DNA of 64,000 bases from Alphaproteobacteria bacterium (GTDB lineage: Bacteria; Pseudomonadota; Alphaproteobacteria; Ferrovibrionales; Ferrovibrionaceae), in the NCBI GenBank assembly GCA_017307375.1, contig JAFKFH010000012.1, forward strand, positions 124,001-188,000, read 5' to 3'. Position numbers and translations under genes: made by a program. Below, in pieces: positions 36,558-46,218 of the stretch. Position 1 is the first letter of the stretch, and the number at the start of each line of letters is the position of its first letter. Below the pieces are notes generated by a model that saw nothing but the letters and a program-made list of their open reading frames with translations, had not been told where the DNA came from and did not search any database.

Positions 36558-36854
36558 ATGCTTCTGATCCCCTGCCCCCATTGCGGCGAACGGCCCGAGA
36601 TCGAATTCCGCTACGGCGGCGAGGCCCATGTCGCCCGGCCCGCCGATCCCTCGGCGCTCGATGACGAGGCCTGGGCCGCCTATCTCTACCTGCGCAACAA
36701 CCCCAAGGGCCTGCACGCCGAGCGCTGGCGCCACATCCACGGCTGCGGCCGCTATTTCAACGTCCTGCGCGACACGGTTTCGGACAAGATCACCGCCACC
36801 TACAAGGCCGGCGAACCGCGACCCGACCTGCCCGCCACGGAGGCTGCGGAATGA
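36558..36854 (+). CDS. soxD: Sarcosine oxidase delta subunit
   Basis: A 98-residue zinc-binding subunit. The ligands are visible as CPHC (6-9) and, later, HIHGCGRYFNVLRDT, which is characteristic of SoxD. It stabilises the sarcosine oxidase heterotetramer. It starts 10 bp after soxB and overlaps soxA by 4 bp. Confidence 0.96.
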   Translation: MLLIPCPHCGERPEIEFRYGGEAHVARPADPSALDDEAWAAYLYLRNNPKGLHAERWRHIHGCGRYFNVLRDTVSDKITATYKAGEPRPDLPATEAAE

Positions 36855-39800
36855 GCGCGCCGTTCCGCCTCGCCCAGGGTGGCCGCATCGATCGCGCCCG
36901 CCCGCTCGGCTTCACCTTCGACGGCAAGTCCTATTCCGGCTTTGCCGGCGACACGCTCGCCTCGGCGCTGCTGTCCCATGGCGTGCATCTGACGGGCCGG
37001 TCGTTCAAGTACCATCGCCCGCGCGGCATCCTGTCGGCCGGTGCCGACGAGCCGAACGCACTGGTCGGCGTCGGCCGCGACCAGACGCGCTATACCCCGA
37101 ACCTGCGCGCGCCCCAGGTCGAGCTTTACGACGGGCTGGTGGCCGAAAGCCAGAACCGCTGGCCGTCGCTGTCCTTCGACATCGGCGCAGTCAACGACCT
37201 GTTCGGCCGCTTCCTGCCGGCCGGGTTCTACTACAAGACCTTCATGTGGCCGCGGAAGGCGTGGGACCACGTCTACGAACCGAAGATCCGCGCCATGGCG
37301 GGGCTGGGCCGCGCCCCGACGGCGGCCGATGCCGACCGCTACACCCAGCGCTATGCCCATTGCGACGTGCTGGTGGTCGGCGCCGGGCCGGCGGGCCTTG
37401 CCGCGGCGCTGGCGGCATCGGCCGGCGGGGCCAGCGTCATGCTGTGCGACGACCAGGCCGAGTTCGGCGGCTCGCTGCTGTCGGAGACGACCGCGACGAT
37501 CGACGGCAAGCCGGCCGCCCAGTGGATCGCCGACACCGTCGCGACGTTGCGTGGCCGGGCGAACGTCATGCTGCTCGGCCGCACCCAGGCCTTCGGCTAT
37601 TACCCGCACAACTCGATCGGCCTGGTCGAGCGCCTGACCGACCACCTGGCGACCCCGCATCCGGACATGCCGCGCGAGCGGCTGTGGACCCTGCGTGCCC
37701 GCGAGGTCGTCATCTGCGCCGGCGCGCTGGAACGCCCGATGGTGTTTCCGGAAAACGACCGCCCCGGCATCATGCTGGCCGGCGCCGCCCGTACCTACGC
37801 CAATCGCTACGGCGTCAAGGCCGGCAGCCGCGCCGTGCTGTTCACCGCCCAGGACGAAGGCTATCGCGCGGCGCTCGACCTGGCCCGGGCCGGTGTCCAT
37901 GTCGCGGCCATCGCCGACCTGCGCCCGAATCCCGACGGCGAGTTGCCCGCGGCGGCGCGCGCCGCCGGCCTCAACATCATGGCGGGCACGACCGTCACCG
38001 GCACGCGCGGCCGCCTGCGCGTCAGCGGGGCGACGCTCGGCCGCCTCGGCCTCGACGGCCAGGTCGGGCAAAGCCAGACGATCGCCTGCGACCTGTTGCT
38101 GATGTCGGGCGGCATGACGCCGTCGGTGCATCTGTTCTCGCAATCGAAGGGCAAGCTGCGCTTCGACGAGACGATCAAGGCCTATGTGCCCGGGCAATCG
38201 GCCGAGCGCGAGCGGTCGGCCGGCGCCTGCCGTGGCATCTTCGGGCTGGCGGCGGCGATCGAGGACGGCTTCGCCCGCGGCGAGGAAGTCGCCCAGGCCG
38301 TCGGCCGCGCCGGCGGGGCCGTCACCCGCGTGGCGGTGACCACGCTTGCCGCGGCACCAGGTGTCCATCTCGGGGCCGCGCCGCATGACCGCGACGCGGC
38401 AACCGTGAAGGCGTTCGTCGATTACCAGAACGACGTCACCGCCAAGGACCTGGCGCTGGCAACCCGCGAGGGTTTCCGCTCGATCGAGCATATCAAGCGC
38501 TACACCACGACCGGCATGGCGACCGACCAGGGCAAGATGTCGAACATGAACGCGCTGGGCATCGTCGCCGATGCGTTGCGCCGCGACATTCCCGAAATCG
38601 GCCTGACCACCTTCCGCCCGCCCTACACCCCCGTGACCTTCGGCGCCTTCGCCGGCACCTCGCGCGGCCAGCTGTTCGATCCGGTCCGCCAGACCGCGAT
38701 CCATGGCTGGGCCGCCGATCACGGTGCCGCGTTCGAGGATGTCGGGCTGTGGAAACGCGCCCACTACTTCCCGCAGGGCGGCGAGGACATGCATGCGGCG
38801 GTGGCCCGCGAATGCAAGGCCGTGCGCGCCGCGGTCGGCATCTTCGACGCCTCGACGCTCGGCAAGATCGAGATCGTCGGGCCGGACGCGGCCGAGTTCA
38901 TGAACCGCATGTACACCAACGCCTGGACCAAGCTGGAATCCGGGCGCTGCCGCTATGGCGTCATGCTGCGCGAAGACGGCTTCGTGATGGACGACGGCGT
39001 CGTCGGCCGCATGGCCCACGACCGCTTCCACGTCACCACCACAACCGGCGGGGCGCCGCGGGTGCTGGCCCATATGGAAGACTACCTGCAGACCGAGTGG
39101 CCCGACCTCGACGTCTGGCTGACCTCGACGACCGAGCAGTGGGCGGTCATCGCGGTGCAGGGCCCGAACGCGCGCAAGGTGCTGGAGCCGCTGGTCGAGG
39201 ACATCGACATCTCGGCGGCGGCGATGCCGCATATGAGCGTCAGGCAGGGCCGCATCTGCGGCGTGCCGACCCGGCTGTTCCGCGTCTCCTTCACCGGCGA
39301 GCTCGGCTTCGAGGTCAACGTGCCGGCCGATTACGGCCGCGCGGTGTGGGAAGCGATCTACCAGGCCGGCCTGGCCCACGGCATCACCCCCTACGGCACC
39401 GAGACGATGCACGTGCTGCGCGCCGAGAAGGGCTACATCATCGTCGGCCAGGAAACCGACGGCACCGCGGTGCCCGACGATGTCGGGCTCGGCTGGGCGG
39501 TCGGCAAGGCGAAGAAGGATTTTGTCGGCAAGCGCTCGCTGGCCCGCGCGGAATTCTCGAAGCCTGACCGCAAGCAGATGGTCGGCCTGCGCACCCGCGA
39601 CCCGCATGACGTGCTGGAGGAAGGCGCCCAGATCGTCGCCAATCCCAACCAGCCGGTGCCGATGACGGTGCTGGGCCAGGTCACCTCGTCCTATTTCAGC
39701 GCGGTGCTCGACCATTCGATCGCCATCGCCATGGTGCGCGGCGGCCGCGCGCGCATCGGCGAGACGCTCTATGTGCCGATGCCCGACCGCGTCATCGCCG

Positions 39801-39856
39801 TCACCGTCGTCGATCCCGTCTTCTTCGACCGCGAGGGGGTTCGCCTCGATGCCTGA
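36851..39856 (+). CDS. soxA: Sarcosine oxidase alpha subunit
   Basis: A 1001-residue subunit. The N-terminal 2Fe-2S-like/ferredoxin-type region carries TFDGKSYSGFAGDTLASAL. It is followed by an NAD-binding domain (VLVVGAGPAGLAAALAASAGG, cited GAGPAGLAAALAA, near 175) and a C-terminal aminomethyltransferase/GcvT-like folate domain from about residue 610 (RRGQLFDP-like GQLFDPVRQTAIHGWAADHGA in part, then FDASTLGKIEIVGPDA). It channels the formaldehyde-level carbon to tetrahydrofolate, yielding 5,10-methylene-THF. The length is normal for the family. Confidence 0.96.
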   Translation: MSAPFRLAQGGRIDRARPLGFTFDGKSYSGFAGDTLASALLSHGVHLTGRSFKYHRPRGILSAGADEPNALVGVGRDQTRYTPNLRAPQVELYDGLVAESQNRWPSLSFDIGAVNDLFGRFLPAGFYYKTFMWPRKAWDHVYEPKIRAMAGLGRAPTAADADRYTQRYAHCDVLVVGAGPAGLAAALAASAGGASVMLCDDQAEFGGSLLSETTATIDGKPAAQWIADTVATLRGRANVMLLGRTQAFGYYPHNSIGLVERLTDHLATPHPDMPRERLWTLRAREVVICAGALERPMVFPENDRPGIMLAGAARTYANRYGVKAGSRAVLFTAQDEGYRAALDLARAGVHVAAIADLRPNPDGELPAAARAAGLNIMAGTTVTGTRGRLRVSGATLGRLGLDGQVGQSQTIACDLLLMSGGMTPSVHLFSQSKGKLRFDETIKAYVPGQSAERERSAGACRGIFGLAAAIEDGFARGEEVAQAVGRAGGAVTRVAVTTLAAAPGVHLGAAPHDRDAATVKAFVDYQNDVTAKDLALATREGFRSIEHIKRYTTTGMATDQGKMSNMNALGIVADALRRDIPEIGLTTFRPPYTPVTFGAFAGTSRGQLFDPVRQTAIHGWAADHGAAFEDVGLWKRAHYFPQGGEDMHAAVARECKAVRAAVGIFDASTLGKIEIVGPDAAEFMNRMYTNAWTKLESGRCRYGVMLREDGFVMDDGVVGRMAHDRFHVTTTTGGAPRVLAHMEDYLQTEWPDLDVWLTSTTEQWAVIAVQGPNARKVLEPLVEDIDISAAAMPHMSVRQGRICGVPTRLFRVSFTGELGFEVNVPADYGRAVWEAIYQAGLAHGITPYGTETMHVLRAEKGYIIVGQETDGTAVPDDVGLGWAVGKAKKDFVGKRSLARAEFSKPDRKQMVGLRTRDPHDVLEEGAQIVANPNQPVPMTVLGQVTSSYFSAVLDHSIAIAMVRGGRARIGETLYVPMPDRVIAVTVVDPVFFDREGVRLDA

Positions 39857-40412
39857 GACCGCCGCCATCCGCCAGGGCGCCTTCGACCAGCTGGCCGCCC
39901 GTGCCGCCGCCGTCACCTTCACCCCCTGCCCGCCCGCCGCGCGCTTCGTGTTCCGCGGCCGGCCGGCCGGGTTCGCGGCCGCCGGCGATGCCTTCGGCGT
40001 CGCCCTGCCCCAGACCGCCTGCCGTGCGGCCACGACCGGCAGCCGCAGCGCCCTGTGGCTCGGCCCCGACGAATGGCTGCTGCTGGCCGAGGACGGCGCG
40101 GTCGCGGCGATCGAGGCGGCCTTTGCCGACAGGCTCGGCCAGCAGCCGCATTCGCTGGTCGATGTCAGCCATCGCAACACCGCCGTCGAGATCGCCGGGC
40201 CGGCAGCGGCCGACGTGCTCAATGCCGGCTGCCCGCTGGACCTGCGGCTCGAGGCGTTCCCGGTCGGCATGTGCACGCGCACCCTGTTCGCCAAGGCCGA
40301 GATCGTGCTGTGGCGGACCGACGCCCAGCGTTTCCGCGTCGAGGTCTGGCGCTCGTTCGCCGGCTATCTCTGGGGTCTCCTCGACGAGATCCGCCGCGAA
40401 CACGCGGCCTGA
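39849..40412 (+). CDS. soxG: Sarcosine oxidase gamma subunit
   Basis: A 187-residue subunit. The SoxG-type core includes LWLGPDEWLLLAEDG, SLVDVSHRNTAVEIAGPAA and the C-terminal VEVWRSFAGYLWGLL. The ATG at 39849 overlaps the last codons of soxA by 8 bp; the open frame upstream is a shadow of soxA. It completes the heterotetramer. Confidence 0.94.
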   Translation: MPETAAIRQGAFDQLAARAAAVTFTPCPPAARFVFRGRPAGFAAAGDAFGVALPQTACRAATTGSRSALWLGPDEWLLLAEDGAVAAIEAAFADRLGQQPHSLVDVSHRNTAVEIAGPAAADVLNAGCPLDLRLEAFPVGMCTRTLFAKAEIVLWRTDAQRFRVEVWRSFAGYLWGLLDEIRREHAA

Positions 40413-40427
40413 CGGGCGGCGGGCGCG

Positions 40428-41786
40428 ATGATCAGCATCTTCGAACTGTTCAAGATCGGCATCGGCCCGTCCTCCTCCCACACCGTCGGGCCGATGAAGG
40501 CCGCCGGCGCGTTCGTCGCGGGCCTGGGCGACGGCATCGCCGACGTGGCGCGGCTGCGCGTCACCCTCTACGGCTCGCTCGCCTGGACCGGCAAGGGCCA
40601 CGGCACCGACAAGGCGGTGCTGCTGGGCCTGGCCGGCGAACGGCCCGACACCGTCGATCCCGACCAGGCCGAGGCGCTGGTCGCCGCGGCCGGCCGGCAC
40701 CTGCTGCTCGGCGGCCGGCATCCCATCGCCTTCGACCAGGCAGCCGACATCGTCTTCGACGGCACCGGCGAGACGCCGGCGCACCCGAACACCCTGGCCT
40801 TCGCGGCCTTCGCCGCCGACGGCCGGGTCATCGCCGAGGAACGCTGGTGTTCGGTCGGCGGCGGCTTCGTCGTGCCCGAAGCCGAGGTCGATGCCCCGAC
40901 CGCGGCGGCCCCCGCCGTGCCCCATCCCTATCGCACCGCCGCGGGCCTGCTGGCGCTGTGCCGCGCCCACGGCCTGCCGATCGCCGAGATCGTCCGCCGC
41001 AACGAACTGTCGCTACGCACGGCCGACGAGGTCGACGGCCATATCGCGGCGGTCGCCGACGCGATGATGCGCTGCATCGATCGCGGCATGGCGCGCGACG
41101 GCGTGCTGCCCGGCGGGCTGAAGGTCAAGCGCCGCGCCAAGTCGATCCACGACCGGCTGCAGGCCGACCGGCTGAACAACAGCCATGCCCAGCACGAGGT
41201 GATGGACTGGGTGAGCCTCTATGCCATCGCCGTCAACGAGGAGAACGCGGCCGGTGGCCGCGTCGTCACCGCGCCGACCAACGGCGCCGCGGGGGTCGTG
41301 CCGGCGGTGCTGCGCTATTACCGCGACCACTGCCACGGCGCCTCCGCCGCCGGCATCGCCGACTTTCTGCTGACCGCGACCGCGATCGGCGGGCTGTGCA
41401 AGATGAACGCCTCGATCTCGGGGGCGGAGGTCGGCTGCCAGGGCGAGGTCGGCTCGGCCTGTTCGATGGCCGCCGCCGGCCTGGCCGCCGCCTTGGGCGG
41501 CAGCCCCGCCCAGGTCGAGAATGCCGCCGAGATCGGCATGGAACATCATCTCGGCCTGACCTGCGATCCGATCGGCGGGCTGGTGCAGGTGCCCTGCATC
41601 GAGCGCAACGCCTTCGGCGCGGTCAAGGCGATCACCGCCGCCTCGCTGGCGCTGCGCGGCGACGGCACGCATCTCGTAACCCTCGACCAGGTGATAGCCA
41701 CGATGCGCGAAACCGGTGCCGACATGCAGTCGAAATACCGCGAGACGTCGCTGGGCGGCCTCGCCGTGAATTTTGTCGAATGCTGA
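40428..41786 (+). CDS. sdaA: L-serine ammonia-lyase, iron-sulfur type, single chain
   Basis: A 452-residue serine dehydratase converting L-serine to pyruvate and ammonia. The N-terminal domain has [19 protein letters not shown]. The C-terminal domain has [19 protein letters not shown] and the cysteines expected to bind the 4Fe-4S cluster in [20 protein letters not shown] and [18 protein letters not shown]. It starts 15 bp after soxG. In this locus it takes the serine made from glycine and methylene-THF by GlyA to central metabolism, completing sarcosine use as a carbon source. Confidence 0.95.
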   Translation: MISIFELFKIGIGPSSSHTVGPMKAAGAFVAGLGDGIADVARLRVTLYGSLAWTGKGHGTDKAVLLGLAGERPDTVDPDQAEALVAAAGRHLLLGGRHPIAFDQAADIVFDGTGETPAHPNTLAFAAFAADGRVIAEERWCSVGGGFVVPEAEVDAPTAAAPAVPHPYRTAAGLLALCRAHGLPIAEIVRRNELSLRTADEVDGHIAAVADAMMRCIDRGMARDGVLPGGLKVKRRAKSIHDRLQADRLNNSHAQHEVMDWVSLYAIAVNEENAAGGRVVTAPTNGAAGVVPAVLRYYRDHCHGASAAGIADFLLTATAIGGLCKMNASISGAEVGCQGEVGSACSMAAAGLAAALGGSPAQVENAAEIGMEHHLGLTCDPIGGLVQVPCIERNAFGAVKAITAASLALRGDGTHLVTLDQVIATMRETGADMQSKYRETSLGGLAVNFVEC

Positions 41787-41830
41787 AGAGCGTTTCCTGG
41801 CAATATGGCGGCGGCAGCGAGGTGCCGCCG

Positions 41831-42892
41831 ATGAACCAGGACCCCAATCTGCACAAGGATCGCGGCCAGTGCCGCAGCCGCCCGCTGTCGGTCGGCTTCA
41901 TCCTGGCCAAGAACTTCACGCTGTCGGCGTTCTCGCTGTTCGTCGACCATCTGCGGCTGGCCGCCGACGAGGGCGATTTGAGCCGGCCGATCCTGGCCCG
42001 CTGGTCGATCATGAATTCGACGCCCGATCCGGTACGCGCCTCCTGCGGCACCACGATCAGCCAGAATTCCGGCCTGACCGATCCGACCGAGTTCGACTAC
42101 ATCGTCGTCGTCGGCGGGGTGCTGCACCAGGGCAAGCAGCTCGACGAGGAATCGATCGCCTATCTGCGCCAGGCCGCCGCGGCCGGGGTGACGCTGGTCG
42201 GCGTTTGCACCGGGTCGTTCATCCTGTGCCGCGCCGGGCTGATGGACGGCCGCCGGGTCTGCGTCTCCTGGTATCACTACCAGGACTTCATCGAGGAATT
42301 CCCCGACCATACCGCGGTGGCCGATCGCCTCTACCTGATCGACGGCAAGCGCATCACCTGTTCGGGCGGCGGCGGCTCGGCCGATCTCGCCGCCTATCTG
42401 GTCGAACGCCATATCGGCCGCGCCGTCTCGCAGAAGGCGCGGCACGTTCTGCTGCTCGACAAGGCGCGCACCGGCAACGAGGCCCAGCCGCATCCGCCGG
42501 TGGCCGTCGCCGTCTCCAACAAGCATGTGCGCCGGGCGCTGCTGATGATGGAGCAGCACATCACCGACCCCTTGCCGATCGCCGACATCGCCGACCGGCT
42601 GCATCTGTCGACCCGCCAGCTCGAACGCGTGTTCCTCAGCGTGATGGGGGTACGGCCGGCGATCTTCTACCGCACCCTGCGGCTGCGCTATGCCGCCTGG
42701 CTGCTCGACAAGACCCCGCGCTCGATCACCGATATCGCGCTCGAGGCCGGCTTCTCCGACGGCGCGCATTTCTCGCGCCAGTTCCGCGAACTCTACGGCA
42801 AGACGCCGTCGGAGGCACGTGCCGAGGCGATCCGCCACCTGCCGGAAATGACGGCGCCGGCCTCGCTCGCGGCCAGCCGGCTGTTCGACTGA
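41831..42892 (+). CDS. gbdR: GlxA/GbdR-like AraC-family regulator
   Basis: A 353-residue regulator with an N-terminal DJ-1/PfpI (glutamine amidotransferase-like) domain (SVGFILAKNFTLSAFSLFVD, then VVVGGVLHQGKQLDEES and VCTGSFILCRAGLMDGRR). The C-terminal AraC double helix-turn-helix includes LPIADIADRLHLSTRQLERV and SITDIALEAGFSDGAHFSRQF. This architecture is that of GbdR, which senses glycine betaine and dimethylglycine and activates gbc, dgc and sox genes. I chose the ATG at 41831 (GAGG 8 bases upstream); another in-frame ATG at 41780 overlaps sdaA but has no ribosome site. The location between the sox and betaine transporter genes supports the GbdR role. Confidence 0.85.
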   Translation: MNQDPNLHKDRGQCRSRPLSVGFILAKNFTLSAFSLFVDHLRLAADEGDLSRPILARWSIMNSTPDPVRASCGTTISQNSGLTDPTEFDYIVVVGGVLHQGKQLDEESIAYLRQAAAAGVTLVGVCTGSFILCRAGLMDGRRVCVSWYHYQDFIEEFPDHTAVADRLYLIDGKRITCSGGGGSADLAAYLVERHIGRAVSQKARHVLLLDKARTGNEAQPHPPVAVAVSNKHVRRALLMMEQHITDPLPIADIADRLHLSTRQLERVFLSVMGVRPAIFYRTLRLRYAAWLLDKTPRSITDIALEAGFSDGAHFSRQFRELYGKTPSEARAEAIRHLPEMTAPASLAASRLFD

Positions 42893-42895
42893 AGC

Positions 42896-42920
42896 GGGCG
42901 CGGCGACGCGGTTCGCGCCC
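42896..42920 (+). terminator. Stem-loop after the gbdR-like gene
   Basis: Perfect 7-bp arms GGGCGCG (42896-42902) and CGCGCCC (42914-42920) begin 4 bases after the regulator stop. No T-run follows; a weak call. Confidence 0.35.
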
Positions 42921-42962
42921 CCGCCTTCCGTATCATCGATGTGTCGCAAATCGCCGGGTCGT

Positions 42963-43026
42963 TTGTCCGTTTCGGACAAGTTCGGCGCGGCAATTCGCCG
43001 CAAGCTGTTTTCGAAAAATCGAAAAC
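42963..43026. promoter_or_regulatory. Two palindromic operator candidates upstream of proV
   Basis: TTGTCCG-TTT-CGGACAA (42963-42979, perfect 7-bp arms) and GTTTTCGA-AAAA-TCGAAAAC (43007-43026, perfect 8-bp arms) lie 44 bp apart in the gap between the gbdR-like gene and the proV start (43078). They are the only strong palindromes in the gap and are candidate regulator sites for the betaine importer. Confidence 0.55.
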
Positions 43027-43077
43027 GAACAGGCTTGCAGGGGCAGATGGCGATCACCGGGGGGATAGGTAGGGGCA

Positions 43078-44340
43078 TTGGCATCGCAGGCTGAGCCGCA
43101 GGCCCGGACGCGCATCGCGGTCCAGGCGGTTTCGAAGGTCTTTTCCGACCAGCCGCAGAAGGCGCTGGCCATGCTCGAGGCCGGCGAGACCAAGGACGTC
43201 ATCCTGGAAAGGCTCGGCACCGTCGTCGGGCTCAACCGCGTCTCGTTCGACGTGGCCGAGGGCGAGATCCTCGTGGTCATGGGGCTGTCGGGTTCGGGCA
43301 AGTCGACGATGCTGCGCTGCATCAACCGGCTGGTCGAACCGTCGGCCGGGGCGATCGTGGTCGACGGCACCGACGTCACCCGGCTGAACCAGAAGGACCT
43401 GCTGGAATTCCGCCGCCACAAGTTCGGCATGGTGTTCCAGCATTTCGCGCTGTTCCCCAACCGCACGATCCAGGGCAATGTCGAATACGGGCTGGAAATC
43501 CAGAACGTGCCCAAGGCCCAGCGGGCGGAAAAGGCGCTCGCCGCCATCGAGGTGGTCGGGCTGAAGGGCTGGGAGGCGAAATACCCCAACCAGCTTTCCG
43601 GCGGCATGCAGCAGCGCGCCGGGCTTGCCCGCGCGCTGGCCGTCGATGCCGACATCCTGCTGATGGACGAGGCGTTCTCGGCCCTGGACCCGCTGATCCG
43701 GCGCGACATGCAGGGCGAGCTGCGCCAGCTGCAGCGCAAGCTCGGCAAGACCATCGTCTTCGTCAGCCACGATCTCGACGAAGCGATCGCGCTGGGCGGT
43801 CGCATCGTGCTGATGAAGGACGGCGCGATCGTCCAGATCGGCAACCCCGAGGAAATCCTGCTGGCCCCGGCCACCGACTATGTCCGCCGCTTCGTCGAGC
43901 ATATCGACGTCTCCTCCGTGCTGACCGCCGAGCGGCTGGCCGATCGCGGCGTCGCGGTGCTGCGCGCCGGCCATACGGCGGCCGAAGCGCGGCTGGCCAT
44001 CGCATCCTGCCAGCAGACCAGCTGGTACGTGACCGACGAGGGCGGGCGGCTGGTCGGCCGGGCGACGCGCGAGCAGGTCGAGCGCTGCACCGGCACCATC
44101 GGCGCGGTGATGGAGGCCGGCTGCGACCGCGTCGAGGCATCGGCCACGCTGCGCCAGGCCTTCGCCCGTCTGGCGGCAAACCGCGACGGCGTCGCCGTCG
44201 TCGACGACCGGGGCCATCTGATCGGCACCGTCACCCATCGCGGCGCGGCGCGCGCGCTCGCCCGCGACACCGCCGGCACGGCGGCGGCATCGGCAGAGGA
44301 GGCCCGGCATGGACTGGTCCATCCCAAAATTTCCGCTTGA
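43078..44340 (+). CDS. proV: Glycine betaine/proline-type ABC transporter ATP-binding protein with CBS domains (ProV/OpuAA)
   Basis: A 420-residue quaternary-amine importer ATPase. It has the leader region VSKVFSDQPQKALAMLEAG, Walker A GLSGSGKST, the signature LSGGMQQRAGLARAL and Walker B ILLMDEAFSALD, followed by a CBS pair from about 300 to 405 (AVVDDRGHLIGTV-type; here VAVVDDRGHLIGTVTH). The start is a TTG at 43078 with GGTAGGGG just upstream; an ATG at 43047 is out of frame. The CBS domains usually sense ionic strength. It overlaps proW by 32 bp. Confidence 0.92.
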   Translation: MASQAEPQARTRIAVQAVSKVFSDQPQKALAMLEAGETKDVILERLGTVVGLNRVSFDVAEGEILVVMGLSGSGKSTMLRCINRLVEPSAGAIVVDGTDVTRLNQKDLLEFRRHKFGMVFQHFALFPNRTIQGNVEYGLEIQNVPKAQRAEKALAAIEVVGLKGWEAKYPNQLSGGMQQRAGLARALAVDADILLMDEAFSALDPLIRRDMQGELRQLQRKLGKTIVFVSHDLDEAIALGGRIVLMKDGAIVQIGNPEEILLAPATDYVRRFVEHIDVSSVLTAERLADRGVAVLRAGHTAAEARLAIASCQQTSWYVTDEGGRLVGRATREQVERCTGTIGAVMEAGCDRVEASATLRQAFARLAANRDGVAVVDDRGHLIGTVTHRGAARALARDTAGTAAASAEEARHGLVHPKISA

Positions 44341-45166
44341 TACGCTCTGCGACCAGGCGCTGACCTGGCTGACGGTGCATCTGTCGGGCGTGACGCTCGC
44401 GGTCGCCGGGGTGATCGCCAACTGGATCGAGGTGTCGACGGCCGCGCTGTCGGCGGTGCCGCCGCCGATCACCATCGTCGTGCTGGCCGCGATCTGCTGG
44501 CGCATCGCCGGCATCCGCCCGGGCATCATGGCCGCCGCCGGCCTCGCCTTCCTGTGGAACCTGCGGCTGTGGGTGCCGACGGTCGAGACGATGATCCTGG
44601 TGACGCTGGCGACCTCGGCCGCGCTGGTCATCGGCGTGCCGCTCGGCATCGCCTGCGCGCTGTCCCGGCGGGTCTGGCGCACCGTCGGCCCGTTTCTCGA
44701 CATGATGCAGACGATGCCGAGCTTCATCTACCTGATCCCGGCCATCCCGTTCTTCGGCCTCGGCCCGGTCTCGGCCTGCTTTGCCACCATCATCTTCTCG
44801 ATGCCGCCGGTGATCCGCCTGACCGCGCTCGGCATCATGCAGGTGCCGCGCGAACTGATCGAGGCATCCGAGGCCTTCGGGTCGACGCCGATGCAGAAGC
44901 TGTTCAAGGTCCAGCTGCCGCTGGCGGTGCCGACCATCATGGCCGGCGTCAACCAGACGATCATGCTGGCCCTGTCGATGGTGGTGATCGCCGCGATGAT
45001 CGGCGCCGGCGGCCTGGGCCGCGAAGTCTGGCGCTCGATCCAGCGGCTGGAGGCCGGCGCCGGCTTCGAGGCCGGCATCGCCATCGTCATCGTCGCCGTC
45101 ATCCTCGACCGCGTCACCCAGAAGCTTGCCCTGCGGCTGCGGCCGACGGGCCAGGCCGCACATTGA
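44309..45166 (+). CDS. proW: Glycine betaine/proline-type ABC transporter permease (ProW/OpuAB)
   Basis: A 285-residue permease with about seven membrane segments. Landmarks are FLDMMQTMPSFIYLIPAIPF, the EAA loop REVPRELIEASEAFGSTP-like (here VPRELIEASEAFGSTPMQKL) and MLALSMVVIAAMIGAGGLG. AGAGGAGG precedes the ATG, inside the 3' end of proV. Confidence 0.95.
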   Translation: MDWSIPKFPLDTLCDQALTWLTVHLSGVTLAVAGVIANWIEVSTAALSAVPPPITIVVLAAICWRIAGIRPGIMAAAGLAFLWNLRLWVPTVETMILVTLATSAALVIGVPLGIACALSRRVWRTVGPFLDMMQTMPSFIYLIPAIPFFGLGPVSACFATIIFSMPPVIRLTALGIMQVPRELIEASEAFGSTPMQKLFKVQLPLAVPTIMAGVNQTIMLALSMVVIAAMIGAGGLGREVWRSIQRLEAGAGFEAGIAIVIVAVILDRVTQKLALRLRPTGQAAH

Positions 45167-45200
45167 CCATCCAAGCAACGTCAAACAGAGGGGCTCAATC

Positions 45201-46052
45201 ATGATGTATCGCAGGTTCTTCCTGGGCGCGATGGCCGCCGTCGCCGCCGTCGCGCTCACCGCCGGCAATGCCGAGGCGCAGGGCAAGAAGGTCAAGCTGG
45301 CCTATGTCGAATGGTCGGACGCCGTCGTCGCGACCAACGTGCTGAAGATCGCGCTGGAGAAGAAGGGCTACGAGGTCACCATCACCCCGCTCGCCGCCGC
45401 GGCGATGTGGCAGGCGGTGGCGACCAACCAGGCCGACGCGATGGTCGCCGCCTGGCTGCCGGCGACCCATGCCTCCTACTACGAGCGCCTGAAGGACCAG
45501 GTCGACCTGATCGGCCCGAACGTCACCGGCGCCAAGATCGGCTGGGCGGTGCCCAAGACCTCGCCGCTGACCTCGATCGAGGACCTGAAGACCAAGGGCG
45601 GCCTGGTCAACAACAAGATCATCGGCATCGACCCCGGCGCCGGCCTGATGAAGGCATCGGACAAGGCGATCCAGGCCTATGGCCTGCCGGTGCGCCTGGT
45701 CGACGGCACCGATGCGACGATGACGGCGGCGCTGAAGGACGCGATGGACAAGAAGCAGGACATCGTCGTCACCACCTGGACCCCGCACTGGATGTTCGGC
45801 CGGTGGGAGCTGAAGTACCTCGAAGATCCGAAGGGCGTGTTCGGCGGCGAGGAAACCGTCAACACCGTCGCCCGCAAGGGCCTGAAGGCCGACATGCCGG
45901 AGGTGCATGCGATCCTCTCCAAGTTCAAGCTGTCGCTCGACGACGAGCAGAAGGTGATGCTGTGGAACGAGGAAAAGGGCGCCAAGCCGGCCGAGACCGC
46001 GGCCAAGTGGGTGGCCGAGAACCCGGCCAAAGTCGACGCCTGGATCAAGTGA
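45201..46052 (+). CDS. Glycine betaine-type substrate-binding protein (ProX/OpuAC)
   Basis: A 283-residue periplasmic binding protein. The ATG at 45201 follows AGAGGGG and gives a signal peptide ending AGNAEAQ. The mature start KVKLAYVEWSDAVVATNVLK and the WLPATHASYYERLKD and TTWTPHWMFGRWELKYLEDP regions supply the tryptophans typical of the aromatic cage that binds a quaternary ammonium head. It is last in the ProVWX operon. Confidence 0.93.
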   Translation: MMYRRFFLGAMAAVAAVALTAGNAEAQGKKVKLAYVEWSDAVVATNVLKIALEKKGYEVTITPLAAAAMWQAVATNQADAMVAAWLPATHASYYERLKDQVDLIGPNVTGAKIGWAVPKTSPLTSIEDLKTKGGLVNNKIIGIDPGAGLMKASDKAIQAYGLPVRLVDGTDATMTAALKDAMDKKQDIVVTTWTPHWMFGRWELKYLEDPKGVFGGEETVNTVARKGLKADMPEVHAILSKFKLSLDDEQKVMLWNEEKGAKPAETAAKWVAENPAKVDAWIK

Positions 46053-46073
46053 CAGGCATTTAGTCTTATCATC

Positions 46074-46099
46074 GGGCGGCGCCGGCCACGGCGCCGCCC
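46074..46099 (+). terminator. Terminator after the ProVWX-type operon
   Basis: Perfect 11-bp arms GGGCGGCGCCG (46074-46084) and CGGCGCCGCCC (46089-46099) with loop GCCA, then TTT, 21 bp after the binding-protein stop. The arms are identical to those of the stem-loop after groEL at 24511-24539. Confidence 0.7.
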
Positions 46100-46218
46100 T
46101 TTGCATGTCCAGCCGTCGCATTCGCGCAAATCGCTTGTCGTTTGCCGCCAAGATCGCCGGCGCCCCCCGATGGCAGGATGGCTGCCATCAGAGAATCCCG
46201 AGGGGGGAGGCCACGCCC

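Noticed and set aside
36800-40294. A 1164-codon minus-strand open frame opposite soxA/soxG
   Set aside because: It is an antisense shadow of GC-rich coding DNA: its translation is low-complexity His/Arg/Asp/Ala-rich sequence without family motifs, and the plus strand carries clear sox genes.
43047-43094. ATG at 43047 as the proV start
   Set aside because: It is out of frame with proV and meets a stop after 15 codons; the TTG at 43078 is in frame with a GGTAGGGG site.
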